A DNA stretch of 60,895 bases from IMG/VR virus record IMGVR_UViG_3300012936_000012, positions 1 to 60,895 of that record. One strand, written 5' to 3'. The notes beneath the pieces are model-generated. The model saw nothing but the letters and a program-made list of their open reading frames with translations. It did not search any database and was not told the DNA's origin. Below, piece by piece: positions 44,813 to 52,127 of the stretch; position 1 is the first letter of the stretch, and every line of letters begins with the position of its first letter. The position numbers and the translations under genes are program-made. The stretch comes from a virus.

Positions 44813-45356
44813 AACAGACTACATGAAAGAGTATTATGAACAAAACAAAGAACGTATTCTAAAAAGCCGAAAAGTAAGATATGACAATGATCCTACTTAT
44901 CGAAACAAGCTTGCTAGAAACAGGTCTGAGACAAGAAAAAGGTTTAGGGAACTTGAGAGATTAAAGCTAAAAAAGAAATCCATTGAGAATGGAGAAGAGT
45001 TTGTTGTCGAGTCTGGAAAAAAGATGAAGGTGAAAACTCCAAACGGGAAAGAAGCTTTGGTACACATGTACACTTTGGGTCAATTATGTGACATAGTCGG
45101 ACTAAAGAAGGCTTCTGTAATAAATTGGATCAATTCGGGTAAATTACCTGAGTCAACTTACAGAAATCAAAACAATTGGCGACTCTATACAGATGATCAA
45201 ATAAGAGCAATAAAGTCTGTAATTGATGCCGAAATGTCCATTTGCAATAGAAACAAGAGGTCATTAAGGATGACCAACAAATTATCTTCTTTGTTTTATG
45301 AGAAGTTTGATGAATTAGAGTTTGGTGTTAACCCAGAAAGATTAAAAGAGGTTTAA
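44799..45356 (+). CDS. MerR-like helix-turn-helix protein
   Basis: A 185-residue basic protein. Residues 87-140 look like a MerR/HTH_17-type DNA-binding domain: Y-T-L-G-Q-L-C-D-I-V-G-L-K, W-I-N-S-G-K-L-P and a final W-R-L-Y-T-D-D-Q. The N-terminal 60 residues are a Lys/Arg/Glu helix starting D-Y-M-K-E-Y-Y-E-Q-N-K, a pattern also seen next to phage and homing-endonuclease DNA-binding modules. No nuclease motif is visible. It could regulate transcription of neighbouring genes. Confidence 0.66.
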   Translation: MTVNRTDYMKEYYEQNKERILKSRKVRYDNDPTYRNKLARNRSETRKRFRELERLKLKKKSIENGEEFVVESGKKMKVKTPNGKEALVHMYTLGQLCDIVGLKKASVINWINSGKLPESTYRNQNNWRLYTDDQIRAIKSVIDAEMSICNRNKRSLRMTNKLSSLFYEKFDELEFGVNPERLKEV

Positions 45357-45359
45357 TTT

Positions 45360-45572
45360 ATGGAAGAAAAGAAAACTGCAGTAGTTAAAGTTTCCGCATG
45401 TACAACAATAAATCTTGGTAATTATGAGAATGCAAAAATTGAAGCGGGAATTGAGTTGCCTGTGCCTGCATCGCCTTCTAAAATCAAGAAAGGCTATGAT
45501 GACGCATGGAAAGAGGTTTATCGGCAACTTGAGATGAAGGTTGCAGAGATAAAAAAAGGTCGTTCTAAATGA
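45360..45572 (+). CDS. Small hypothetical protein before recA-like gene
   Basis: A 70-residue protein with a beta-strand N-terminal half (A-V-V-K-V-S-A-C-T-T-I-N-L-G-N-Y) and a helical C-terminus ending in basic residues. It overlaps the RecA-like gene by ATGA. No family recognised. It is co-transcribed with recombination genes. Confidence 0.62.
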   Translation: MEEKKTAVVKVSACTTINLGNYENAKIEAGIELPVPASPSKIKKGYDDAWKEVYRQLEMKVAEIKKGRSK

Positions 45573-46687
45573 GTTTTAAAGACCTTCTAAAAGACATCAA
45601 CAAAAGATACGGTGAAGACTGTATTGTACAAGCCTCTCAGTCTGATCGACTTGAAAAAAGAAATCGAATCCAAACGGGGATTTTGTCTTTTGATATAGCA
45701 GCAGGTGGAGGAGTTCCTTTAGGTACAATAATGACATTGAAAGGGGAATATTCAAGCGGAAAATCTGCTTTAGCTCATCGCATAGGCGCTGCATTTCAAA
45801 GGCATTGCAGAAACTGTGGTAATCCTATGATTGACTGGCAGGAGAACATTCAAGATGGATCACAAGTTGCTTGTTGCAAAAATCCAGAGAAGATGAGGGT
45901 TGTTTGGTTTGATGCGGAAGGGTCATATCAAAATGATTGGGCTACGAAGCTTGGGATGTTTCCAAATAACACATATGTCATTCGTACAGAGTTTGCAGAG
46001 CAGGGAATTGACATCGCAGACATGGCCATTCGGTCGGGTGAATGTGATCTACTAGTAGTTGACTCAATCGCTCACTTAACACCAAGTGTAGAAATTGAGC
46101 AGTCTTCGGAAAAGTGGCAAGTGGGAACGATGGCTCGATTGATGAACAAGGCCATGAGAAAGTGGGTGTCTGCTCAAAATGCAGTTGGTCTTGAGAAGAA
46201 GGTTGCACCAACAATTCTTTTGATCAATCAAATTAGAATGAAAGTGGGAGTGTTTTATGGAAACCCAGAGACTTCTCCAGGGGGAAAAGGAATTGACTTT
46301 GCGTCTTCGATTATCTGCAAAGTAAAGAAGAAGGGCTATATTGAAGAAACAAAAGGAGGAGTACCATTGGGTCAAGATATTGAGGTTGTCTTCCAAAAAA
46401 ACAAAACTGCTCCACCAAACCGATCTGCATTATTTAGTCTTTTCTTCAAGGATACTGATGATTATTTTACTGGAGCTTCAAACATTGCAGAGCAAGTCAT
46501 TTTATTTGCAGAGTATTGGGGTTTCATTGAAAGAAAAGGATCTTGGTATGTAATAGACGAAAATCACAGATATCAAGGGGCAAAGAAGGCGGGAGAGGCA
46601 CTGTTAAATGACTACACATTGCTTTGCCAACTAAGAGATAAGATTATTGAAAAAGAAATAGGATGGCTTTCGGGAGGAGGCCAATGA
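45569..46687 (+). CDS. RecA/UvsX-like recombinase with Cys insertion
   Basis: A 372-residue strand-exchange recombinase. Walker A is G-E-Y-S-S-G-K-S (59-66), Walker B L-L-V-V-D-S (161-166), and the loop with L-I-N-Q-I-R-M near residue 212 is typical. Between Walker A and the W-F-D-A-E-G strand there is an inserted segment with Cys80, Cys83, Cys102 and Cys103 that looks like a zinc-binding patch not found in bacterial RecA. The gene is coupled with small genes on both sides and with a resolvase-like nuclease, forming a recombination operon. Confidence 0.87.
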   Translation: MSFKDLLKDINKRYGEDCIVQASQSDRLEKRNRIQTGILSFDIAAGGGVPLGTIMTLKGEYSSGKSALAHRIGAAFQRHCRNCGNPMIDWQENIQDGSQVACCKNPEKMRVVWFDAEGSYQNDWATKLGMFPNNTYVIRTEFAEQGIDIADMAIRSGECDLLVVDSIAHLTPSVEIEQSSEKWQVGTMARLMNKAMRKWVSAQNAVGLEKKVAPTILLINQIRMKVGVFYGNPETSPGGKGIDFASSIICKVKKKGYIEETKGGVPLGQDIEVVFQKNKTAPPNRSALFSLFFKDTDDYFTGASNIAEQVILFAEYWGFIERKGSWYVIDENHRYQGAKKAGEALLNDYTLLCQLRDKIIEKEIGWLSGGGQ

Positions 46688-47079
46688 AGAAAACTTCTTT
46701 AGGAAGTAAAAAACCTAAGCCAAGTTTTTTTGAAGAGGTCAAGAAAGACAATAAGTCACGTTCTGCAAGGCACGAGAACAGGCTTCAAGGTGTTTTGAGA
46801 TCAAAGACAACCCCTAACAGTGGTGCTTTGCCAAATCTTTCTCAAAAAGGAGATCTACGAGATCAACTTTTTGTTTGGCAAGCTAAACTAACAGACAAAG
46901 ACCGATTTACAATCACTTCTGACGTGATTGTGGAACTGAAAAGACAAGCGTCATTAACTGGTAAGTGGCCTGGTATCTGTTTGACTATAGAGGGGTTGCC
47001 GAATCATGTTGAAAAGGATTGGGTATGTATACCCGCAAATATATTTGCAGAACTAATTGACAACTATAAGGATACATGA
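46684..47079 (+). CDS. Probable Holliday-junction resolvase-like nuclease
   Basis: A 131-residue basic protein. ATG 46684 overlaps the RecA-like stop (ATGA) and follows GGGAGGAGG at 46674-46682. The pattern N-S-G-A-L-P-N-L-S-Q-K-G-D near residue 47 and W-Q-A-K-L-T near residue 65 resembles the S-G-A ... K-G-D ... K core of small phage resolvases of the PD-(D/E)XK superfamily. Coupling with the recombinase gene supports junction processing. No structure-based proof; another nuclease type is possible. Confidence 0.5.
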   Translation: MKKTSLGSKKPKPSFFEEVKKDNKSRSARHENRLQGVLRSKTTPNSGALPNLSQKGDLRDQLFVWQAKLTDKDRFTITSDVIVELKRQASLTGKWPGICLTIEGLPNHVEKDWVCIPANIFAELIDNYKDT

Positions 47080-47086
47080 CAATAAT
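47057..47086 (+). promoter_or_regulatory. Candidate sigma70 promoter before parB-like gene
   Basis: TTGACA at 47057-47062, 18-base spacer, AATAAT at 47081-47086. The expected start point falls on the G[A/T]CTTTTCAACAA copy at 47091. Confidence 0.5.
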
Positions 47087-47090
47087 CATT

Positions 47091-47103
47091 GTCTTTTCAA
47101 CAA
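47091..47103 (+). repeat. One-mismatch copy of 13-bp word (GTCTTTTCAACAA), upstream of parB-like gene
   Basis: Lies between the candidate promoter and the ribosome binding site of the gene at 47125. Confidence 0.7.
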
Positions 47104-47124
47104 CTTCAAGACAAAGGATATGAC

Positions 47125-48006
47125 ATGGAAGTGAAAAAGATAAAGGTAAGCCAAATCGACCTCAACTTAATTACAAATTCCAGAGTTAATATTGATGTTG
47201 ATGATCTTGCAGAGAGTATTGCAACATCAGGGCTAAACAATCCTGTTGGAGTATGTCAGACTGTAGATGGCCGCTATGGTCTAGTTTATGGTTTTAGAAG
47301 ATTCAATGCAGTATCTCGATTGGGTTGGGATGAAATTGATTGCCGCGTTATGAGTGGATTAGATCAATCAGAACTTTTGATTATGAATCTACAAGAGAAT
47401 GTGAGTAGAAAGAACTTGAATCCTATGGAAGAGGCATTGGCAATTCAACGCATTCAAAATCTTGGCAGAGATGTAAATGAGTTTCGTAAAGAACTCGGTT
47501 GGTCTAAGACATTAATTAGTCAAAGATTAGCTTTACTTGAGATGTCTGAAGAAATTATTTACTCATTAAAAAACGATGATATCTCAGTCAATCAAGCGAG
47601 AGCAATAAATCAAGCTCCCGAAGATTTGCAAGAAGAGTTGATCGAATTAGCTAAGATCGGAACAACTGCTAAGTCTCTACGAGAAAAAGTAGACGAATTA
47701 CTAGAATATATTCCAGATGATGATGAAATATTGATTGACGACGACGATGATGTCGTTCAAAGATTATTTGAAGAAGAGAATGAGGTTGATAATGAAGTTT
47801 TGGCAAATTCAATAGCTTCTATGTTAACAAATTTTGGATCTTTATTTAAGAATGAAACTGGCTACTACAAGTTTAAGATTGCTATAAAATCCATTGATTT
47901 CACAGGCATGTCAAACGAAGATCTTAACTCACTTAATACTGCTTTAGAGCGCTTAACAGGACCAGACTGCTTGAATCTTTGGGGGGGCTTTAATGAGCCT
48001 CGATAA
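47125..48006 (+). CDS. ParB-like nuclease-domain protein
   Basis: A 293-residue protein. The ParB/sulfiredoxin domain covers residues 3-95, with L-A-E-S-I-A-T-S-G and Y-G-F-R-R-F-N-A near residue 56, where bacterial ParB has G-E-R-R. An HTH region near residue 130-150 (L-G-W-S-K-T-L-I-S-Q-R) follows. A TTG at 47089 is in frame but would include the repeat motif; ATG 47125 behind AAAGGA is preferred. In phages such proteins act in partitioning, regulation or as DNases. No ParA partner is seen. Confidence 0.8.
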   Translation: MEVKKIKVSQIDLNLITNSRVNIDVDDLAESIATSGLNNPVGVCQTVDGRYGLVYGFRRFNAVSRLGWDEIDCRVMSGLDQSELLIMNLQENVSRKNLNPMEEALAIQRIQNLGRDVNEFRKELGWSKTLISQRLALLEMSEEIIYSLKNDDISVNQARAINQAPEDLQEELIELAKIGTTAKSLREKVDELLEYIPDDDEILIDDDDDVVQRLFEEENEVDNEVLANSIASMLTNFGSLFKNETGYYKFKIAIKSIDFTGMSNEDLNSLNTALERLTGPDCLNLWGGFNEPR

Positions 48007-48850
48007 TTTATTTAAAATGATCCATAACCAAGGGAACATTGAAGACCCTTCGGTCTTGCCAAAAATTGAGCAGTTTTACTTACAGAAGTCCGAAGATCGA
48101 GACTATAATGTTATTTTGGATAAGATGACACGGTTTCACCCATCTTCCGTTTGCTATAACTCAGTTTGTTCAAGAAAGTATTCTATTGTTATGAATCGCA
48201 AACATTTTGGGGCAGAACTGAAGTTGACAGAGCCACACAAGACTTCATTGTTGCGTGTGTTTGACCACGGACACATGATACATGAGATGTATCAAGATAA
48301 GATACTTGCTAAGACAGGGTGTCTGTACGGAAAGTGGTATCACAGAGAAGACAACAAAATGATTGTAGAAGGGTTTTACCCTGGGGAAGGATGGTTGTAC
48401 CAAGAGCCTCGAATGAAGTGGCCTGAATACAGAATGAGTGGCTATGTGGATGGGCTTGTTGTGATCGAAGGTAAGTGGTATGTCTTAGAGATCAAAAGCA
48501 GCAATTCCAATTCATTTAAGTATATAAAGTCTGTTTCAAAAAAACCTAGAGATTATCATATGAAACAGGCTATGCTTTATTGCTTTGCTCCAAATGATAT
48601 TGAGAACGCAGGTGAGATTGAAGGTGCTATAATTCTTTATGTAAACAAAGAGACAGGGGAAGAGTTGGACTTCTTTGTTAAGAAAGATAAAGCAAAGATT
48701 GATCAAATATTAGAAGACATAGAGAATGCAATCTCTGCTTCTGAAAATAAAGAACTGCCTGGTCGAATAGAGGATTGTAAAACAATAAAAAGTCGATGTG
48801 CTAAAGAGTGTATCGCAAGAGACTTTTGCTTTAGTGAGGTGGCCAAATGA
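47993..48850 (+). CDS. Cas4/RecB-like PD-(D/E)XK exonuclease
   Basis: A 285-residue nuclease. The catalytic core is G-Y-V-D-G-L-V-V near residue 145 and Y-V-L-E-I-K-S-S near residue 163, the D ... ExK pattern of Cas4/RecB nucleases. Cys54 and Cys59 near the start and a C-terminal cluster (C ... C-A-K-E-C ... F-C) could hold an iron-sulphur cluster, as in Cas4. It overlaps the parB-like gene by 14 bases. A role in DNA end processing during recombination is likely. No CRISPR array or other cas gene is nearby. Confidence 0.8.
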   Translation: MSLDNLFKMIHNQGNIEDPSVLPKIEQFYLQKSEDRDYNVILDKMTRFHPSSVCYNSVCSRKYSIVMNRKHFGAELKLTEPHKTSLLRVFDHGHMIHEMYQDKILAKTGCLYGKWYHREDNKMIVEGFYPGEGWLYQEPRMKWPEYRMSGYVDGLVVIEGKWYVLEIKSSNSNSFKYIKSVSKKPRDYHMKQAMLYCFAPNDIENAGEIEGAIILYVNKETGEELDFFVKKDKAKIDQILEDIENAISASENKELPGRIEDCKTIKSRCAKECIARDFCFSEVAK

Positions 48851-49308
48851 GTGATTTGATAGCAAAGAAATCGATAACAAAATTGGTTTCTCTAGGGTTA
48901 GATGTTCCACATGGAAGAGAAGAGCATCTAGGCTTTCCAGAAGATCTTTCGTCTATACACATAGACGACTTAGGTGTTCATTTGTCTTATTGGGCAAGCA
49001 TGTGTTCTTATGTGCTTTATCAAATAAGTTTGGTTGAAGCAGAGCTAATTGTAAAGAAGCAGTCTTTAGAGGAAGAGTGTGACCTTCGGCTTTATTCTAA
49101 GATGAAGTCGTCTAATATAACTGCAACTCTAGCTAAGAGTGCAGTCGGTAGTTCTAGGTCTGTCTTAGAGCTTAAGAGATCGGTAGCACAAATTGAAGCG
49201 GACTTAAAAGTGTTAAAAGCAGTCTCTTTAGGGTATGATCTTAAGAACTCGGCAATAAGTCGAGAAATAAGCAGAAGACAACAAGAGAGGAATCTTAGAG
49301 ATGACTAA
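48847..49308 (+). CDS. Helical hypothetical protein after Cas4-like gene
   Basis: A 153-residue protein dominated by helices from residue 55 on, with a coiled-coil-like stretch of Leu, Glu, Lys and Ala (about residues 60-140) and a basic end. No family is recognised. ATGA overlap with the nuclease and an 8-base overlap with the SpoVS-like gene keep it in the recombination operon. Confidence 0.62.
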   Translation: MSDLIAKKSITKLVSLGLDVPHGREEHLGFPEDLSSIHIDDLGVHLSYWASMCSYVLYQISLVEAELIVKKQSLEEECDLRLYSKMKSSNITATLAKSAVGSSRSVLELKRSVAQIEADLKVLKAVSLGYDLKNSAISREISRRQQERNLRDD

Positions 49309-49573
49309 AGGAACAATAAACTTGCGAGTAGCAGGAAGAAGCAGGGTCGATGCCGTTGCAGGATCTTGTGTTAAAAACATCGAAGAGGGTAAGTCTGTGA
49401 CATTGACTGCGATAGGTGCAGGTGCAGTCAATCAAATGCTAAAGGCTATCACTATCGCTCGATCCATGGGAGCAAGTAGCGGACTAGATATCTACTTCAA
49501 ATCGGGGTTCGCTACTGAAATCATTGGGGGCGAAGAGAAAACTGCATTAAAAGTATTTTTACATACAAAGTAG
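49301..49573 (+). CDS. SpoVS-like protein (Alba-like fold)
   Basis: A 90-residue protein with clear SpoVS features: V-A-G-R-S-R-V-D-A-V-A-G near residue 9, the signature A-I-G-A-G-A-V-N-Q near residues 37-45, K-A-I-T-I-A-R, and the ending I-I-G-G-E-E-K-T-A-L-K-V. SpoVS is a small Alba-like protein linked to sporulation and cell division in endospore formers and present in Deinococcus-Thermus and spirochaetes. Its role in a phage is not established; nucleic-acid binding is plausible. The neighbours are recombination genes. Confidence 0.85.
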   Translation: MTKGTINLRVAGRSRVDAVAGSCVKNIEEGKSVTLTAIGAGAVNQMLKAITIARSMGASSGLDIYFKSGFATEIIGGEEKTALKVFLHTK

Positions 49574-49579
49574 GTTGCC

Positions 49580-49903
49580 ATGTTTACGATTGTGTATAAA
49601 ATACAAATGCCATCAGGAATACTTATTTTTGAAGTAGAGCTGATGATAACAGACCTTGATGATCAAGGTAATGGAGTCAATGCTAAAGAACTAAAGCAAG
49701 TGCTTACTGAGTGGTGGGAATCGGATAGTCCCAAAGACACTCCAGAAGAAGCTTGTCTTGGTGCTTGGGCAACGATTACTGATTATTTAGTCAATACAAA
49801 ACAACATCCACGAGTTCAATGCTCTGAAGTTTTTTTAGAAACATCTGGACTCAAAATTTCATTTAAACCAACAGAAGACACATGGAGTAAGCTAGATGTC
49901 TGA
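49580..49903 (+). CDS. Small hypothetical protein
   Basis: A 107-residue acidic protein with strand-rich ends and a helical centre (V-L-T-E-W-W-E-S-D). No family recognised. It follows the SpoVS-like gene and overlaps the next gene by 8 bases in another frame. Confidence 0.6.
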   Translation: MFTIVYKIQMPSGILIFEVELMITDLDDQGNGVNAKELKQVLTEWWESDSPKDTPEEACLGAWATITDYLVNTKQHPRVQCSEVFLETSGLKISFKPTEDTWSKLDV

Positions 49904-50285
49904 GTACAAAGAAAATGTCGATGCATTTGACAACGAAGAAGAAATCATTGAAGCATCTGAACCACAAGTTGAAAGTCCTTCACAAGTTGAAAACCCTTCA
50001 CAAGAAGAAGTCTCATCTGAAATTGATGAAGACGTTGAAACTGCAGTTCTGTTAATTCTAAAGAAGAGTGGGGCAGTTTTGCCTATTTCTGATTTAGATA
50101 ACTTGAAAATGGAGCGAAAAGCTACTGCACATGATGTTTTGCGTATGTGTGCAGACGTACAAGACCAAGTCTCTTCTATTCGTGTTGTGGGCGAGTTAGC
50201 TCAAATTTTCCAACATCTTACCCAAGAGAATCTCAAAGCAGTAGCACATTTATTGTCTAGTAAGATGAAAGAGAATATCCAATAG
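49896..50285 (+). CDS. Acidic hypothetical protein with short repeats
   Basis: A 129-residue protein. Residues 1-50 are strongly acidic and contain the short repeat P-Q-V-E-S-P-S-Q-V-E-N-P-S-Q-E-E. Residues 50-129 are helical. No family recognised. It could be a DNA-mimic-like or chaperone-like acidic protein, but nothing is specific. It is followed by 44 bases before the next gene, with AAAGGAG as that gene's ribosome binding site. Confidence 0.58.
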   Translation: MSEYKENVDAFDNEEEIIEASEPQVESPSQVENPSQEEVSSEIDEDVETAVLLILKKSGAVLPISDLDNLKMERKATAHDVLRMCADVQDQVSSIRVVGELAQIFQHLTQENLKAVAHLLSSKMKENIQ

Positions 50286-50329
50286 TAATATGTTATATTA
50301 AGGGTATACGTTTCACAAAGGAGTTTTGT

Positions 50330-50707
50330 ATGCCCAAAAAATATGACGATTCATGGTTTGTTCCACCAAAAGGAGTCCGAACTGCAGCAGAGCGTGGACT
50401 TAAAAACAGAAAAAAGTACGGACGAGGTGGTTTATCAAATAAACAAGCCTCAGAACAAGGAATTGGTTCTGGGGTCCAACGTGCCGTAAATTTAAAGAAC
50501 GGAAACAAGGTTTCTCCTCAGACGATAAGAAGGATGAAATCTTTCTTCGCTCGACATGAAAAAAACAAGAACTCTCGTAAACCAGATGGTTCGCCAGGAG
50601 CGGGAAAAATTGCTTGGGATCTTTGGGGTGGAGATGCAGGAAAGCGTTGGGCAGAGTCAGTTGATCGAAAGATGAAGAGAGCGGACGAACAGGTTAAAAA
50701 GAAATAA
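50330..50707 (+). CDS. Conserved small basic phage protein (G-x-G-S-G-V / W-x-L-W-G-G-D type)
   Basis: A 125-residue Lys/Arg-rich protein with the blocks Q-G-I-G-S-G-V-Q-R-A, R-R-M-K-S-F-F-A-R-H-E, and A-W-D-L-W-G-G-D-A-G. I recall these blocks from a conserved protein of unknown function in marine and cyanobacterial myoviruses. The composition suggests nucleic-acid binding. It has a strong AAAGGAG site. Confidence 0.7.
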   Translation: MPKKYDDSWFVPPKGVRTAAERGLKNRKKYGRGGLSNKQASEQGIGSGVQRAVNLKNGNKVSPQTIRRMKSFFARHEKNKNSRKPDGSPGAGKIAWDLWGGDAGKRWAESVDRKMKRADEQVKKK

Positions 50708-50714
50708 TTAATAT

Positions 50715-50727
50715 GACTTTTCAACAA
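50715..50727 (+). repeat. Copy of 13-bp word GACTTTTCAACAA, intergenic
   Basis: Exact copy upstream of the gene at 50739; the ribosome binding site AAAGGAT overlaps the last bases of the motif. Confidence 0.8.
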
Positions 50728-50738
50728 AAGGATAAGAC

Positions 50739-52127
50739 ATGAAACTGTGTTTTAGTGGATTCACTAGAAAAGCACACTTAGACGTAATCAAAGAAGCTCA
50801 AGTAAAGTCAGTAGTACTAGATTATGATTGTGATCTACACCGTAATCCTGATCTAATCGATACTTTTGATTTTGTTATAATTAATTACTCTCTAAATAAA
50901 CTTTGGAGTAGATACAAGTATCTTTGGGATGAGTCGAGTGCTAAAAGACAAAAGCAAACAAAAAATAAATCTATTGAAGAACTTCAATTGGGCTTCATGG
51001 AGCGAGCAAGAAAAGAACTAAGGATATATTTGGATTGGGTATCAAAACAGCATGTTGACATTATTGCGTATCCGTCAATCCCAGTAGATGTCGGATATGA
51101 TAGCCTTTGGAAAGAGTATGGACTATTAGATAAAGCAATGCCTACGATTACATCTACTGATCAAATCAAGTCGTACTTGGCTAAGTACGCATATGTTGGT
51201 TATTCTAAAGATCTTGAACTAGAAGAACTCCAAGGAGAAGTGTTTTCAAATATTAGGAAGCACAAAGAGTCTGGTGTAAAAATTCATGGTTGGGGTAGGT
51301 CTTCAAAGAAGGATATTACATCAGGTATATTCTTCTCAGTTGACTCTTCAACTTGGACTGGTGGCGGTAGGTATGGAAATACGTATCACTATGTAGGAAA
51401 CATGAAAATGATTACTCATTCATCTAAACGAGGCAGAGGCAAGGAAGTTAGAGAACAGTTTGCTACCGAGTGTCTTAAGTATGGGGTAGATCGAGATGGT
51501 TTTTTAAACGATGACCAACATCAAGTTGATCTATGGAATTGTTATCAATGGAAAAAGTATTCAATGGACTCAGAGCATGTTGGTGGCTATTGGACTAAAC
51601 GTCAATTGCCTTCTGAAAATAAATCAATTATTAAATCAGAGTCTAAAGCACTTGACCAAATTTTTCATTCAACAGCTCTTGCAAATGGAAATGGTTTTGG
51701 TGCATCATTAAGATCTTGTAATTCGTGCTTCCTAAGTCCGAATTGTCCGGTTTATGTACCAAATTCTCAATGTAATTTATCAGCAGACCCTAAGGTTAAT
51801 ACACCACAAGATCTGCAATCTCTAGTAAACAAGGTCATTCAAATCCAGGGAGAACGAGTTCTCTTTGCATCTTATGCAGAAAAGATCCAAAACAATGGCA
51901 TCAATCCTGAGGTGTCAAATGAAGTTCAGACTTTAATGCAAGTGATGAAGGATGCGAAGGAGGTTCTTGCACCCTCAAGTGATGACGAGATAATGATAAA
52001 AGCAAAAGGAGCAGGTGTAATTTCCAGACTTTTTGGTGGATATGGAAGAAGTGGGGGCGGAGGTTCTCGTCCTTCACAATCAGAGAAAATAATTGACGTT
52101 AGTCCGATGGAGAAAGATGATGAGTGA
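50739..52127 (+). CDS. Hypothetical phage protein with possible TGT/DpdA-like barrel
   Basis: A 462-residue protein. Residues 1-300 alternate strands and helices like a TIM barrel, with D-Y-D-C-D near residue 29, P-S-I-P-V-D-V-G near residue 112, K-I-H-G-W-G-R-S-S near residue 181, and F-S-V-D-S-S-T-W near residue 199. H-x-x-G and V-D-S-S-x-W blocks recall tRNA-guanine transglycosylases and the phage DNA-transglycosylase DpdA, but the match is by eye. A Cys cluster near residue 328 (C-N-S-C ... C ... C) could bind metal. A Gly/Ser linker precedes the C-terminus. No deazaguanine-synthesis genes occur in the window, so the function stays open. Confidence 0.55.
   Translation: MKLCFSGFTRKAHLDVIKEAQVKSVVLDYDCDLHRNPDLIDTFDFVIINYSLNKLWSRYKYLWDESSAKRQKQTKNKSIEELQLGFMERARKELRIYLDWVSKQHVDIIAYPSIPVDVGYDSLWKEYGLLDKAMPTITSTDQIKSYLAKYAYVGYSKDLELEELQGEVFSNIRKHKESGVKIHGWGRSSKKDITSGIFFSVDSSTWTGGGRYGNTYHYVGNMKMITHSSKRGRGKEVREQFATECLKYGVDRDGFLNDDQHQVDLWNCYQWKKYSMDSEHVGGYWTKRQLPSENKSIIKSESKALDQIFHSTALANGNGFGASLRSCNSCFLSPNCPVYVPNSQCNLSADPKVNTPQDLQSLVNKVIQIQGERVLFASYAEKIQNNGINPEVSNEVQTLMQVMKDAKEVLAPSSDDEIMIKAKGAGVISRLFGGYGRSGGGGSRPSQSEKIIDVSPMEKDDE

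Noticed and set aside
47993-48850. Cas4-like nuclease as part of a CRISPR-Cas system
   Set aside because: No repeat-spacer array and no other cas gene was seen; Cas4-like nucleases are common in phage recombination modules.
47091-50727. The 13-bp word as a parS site for the ParB-like protein
   Set aside because: parS sites are palindromic; this word is not, and copies lie in both orientations over the whole window.
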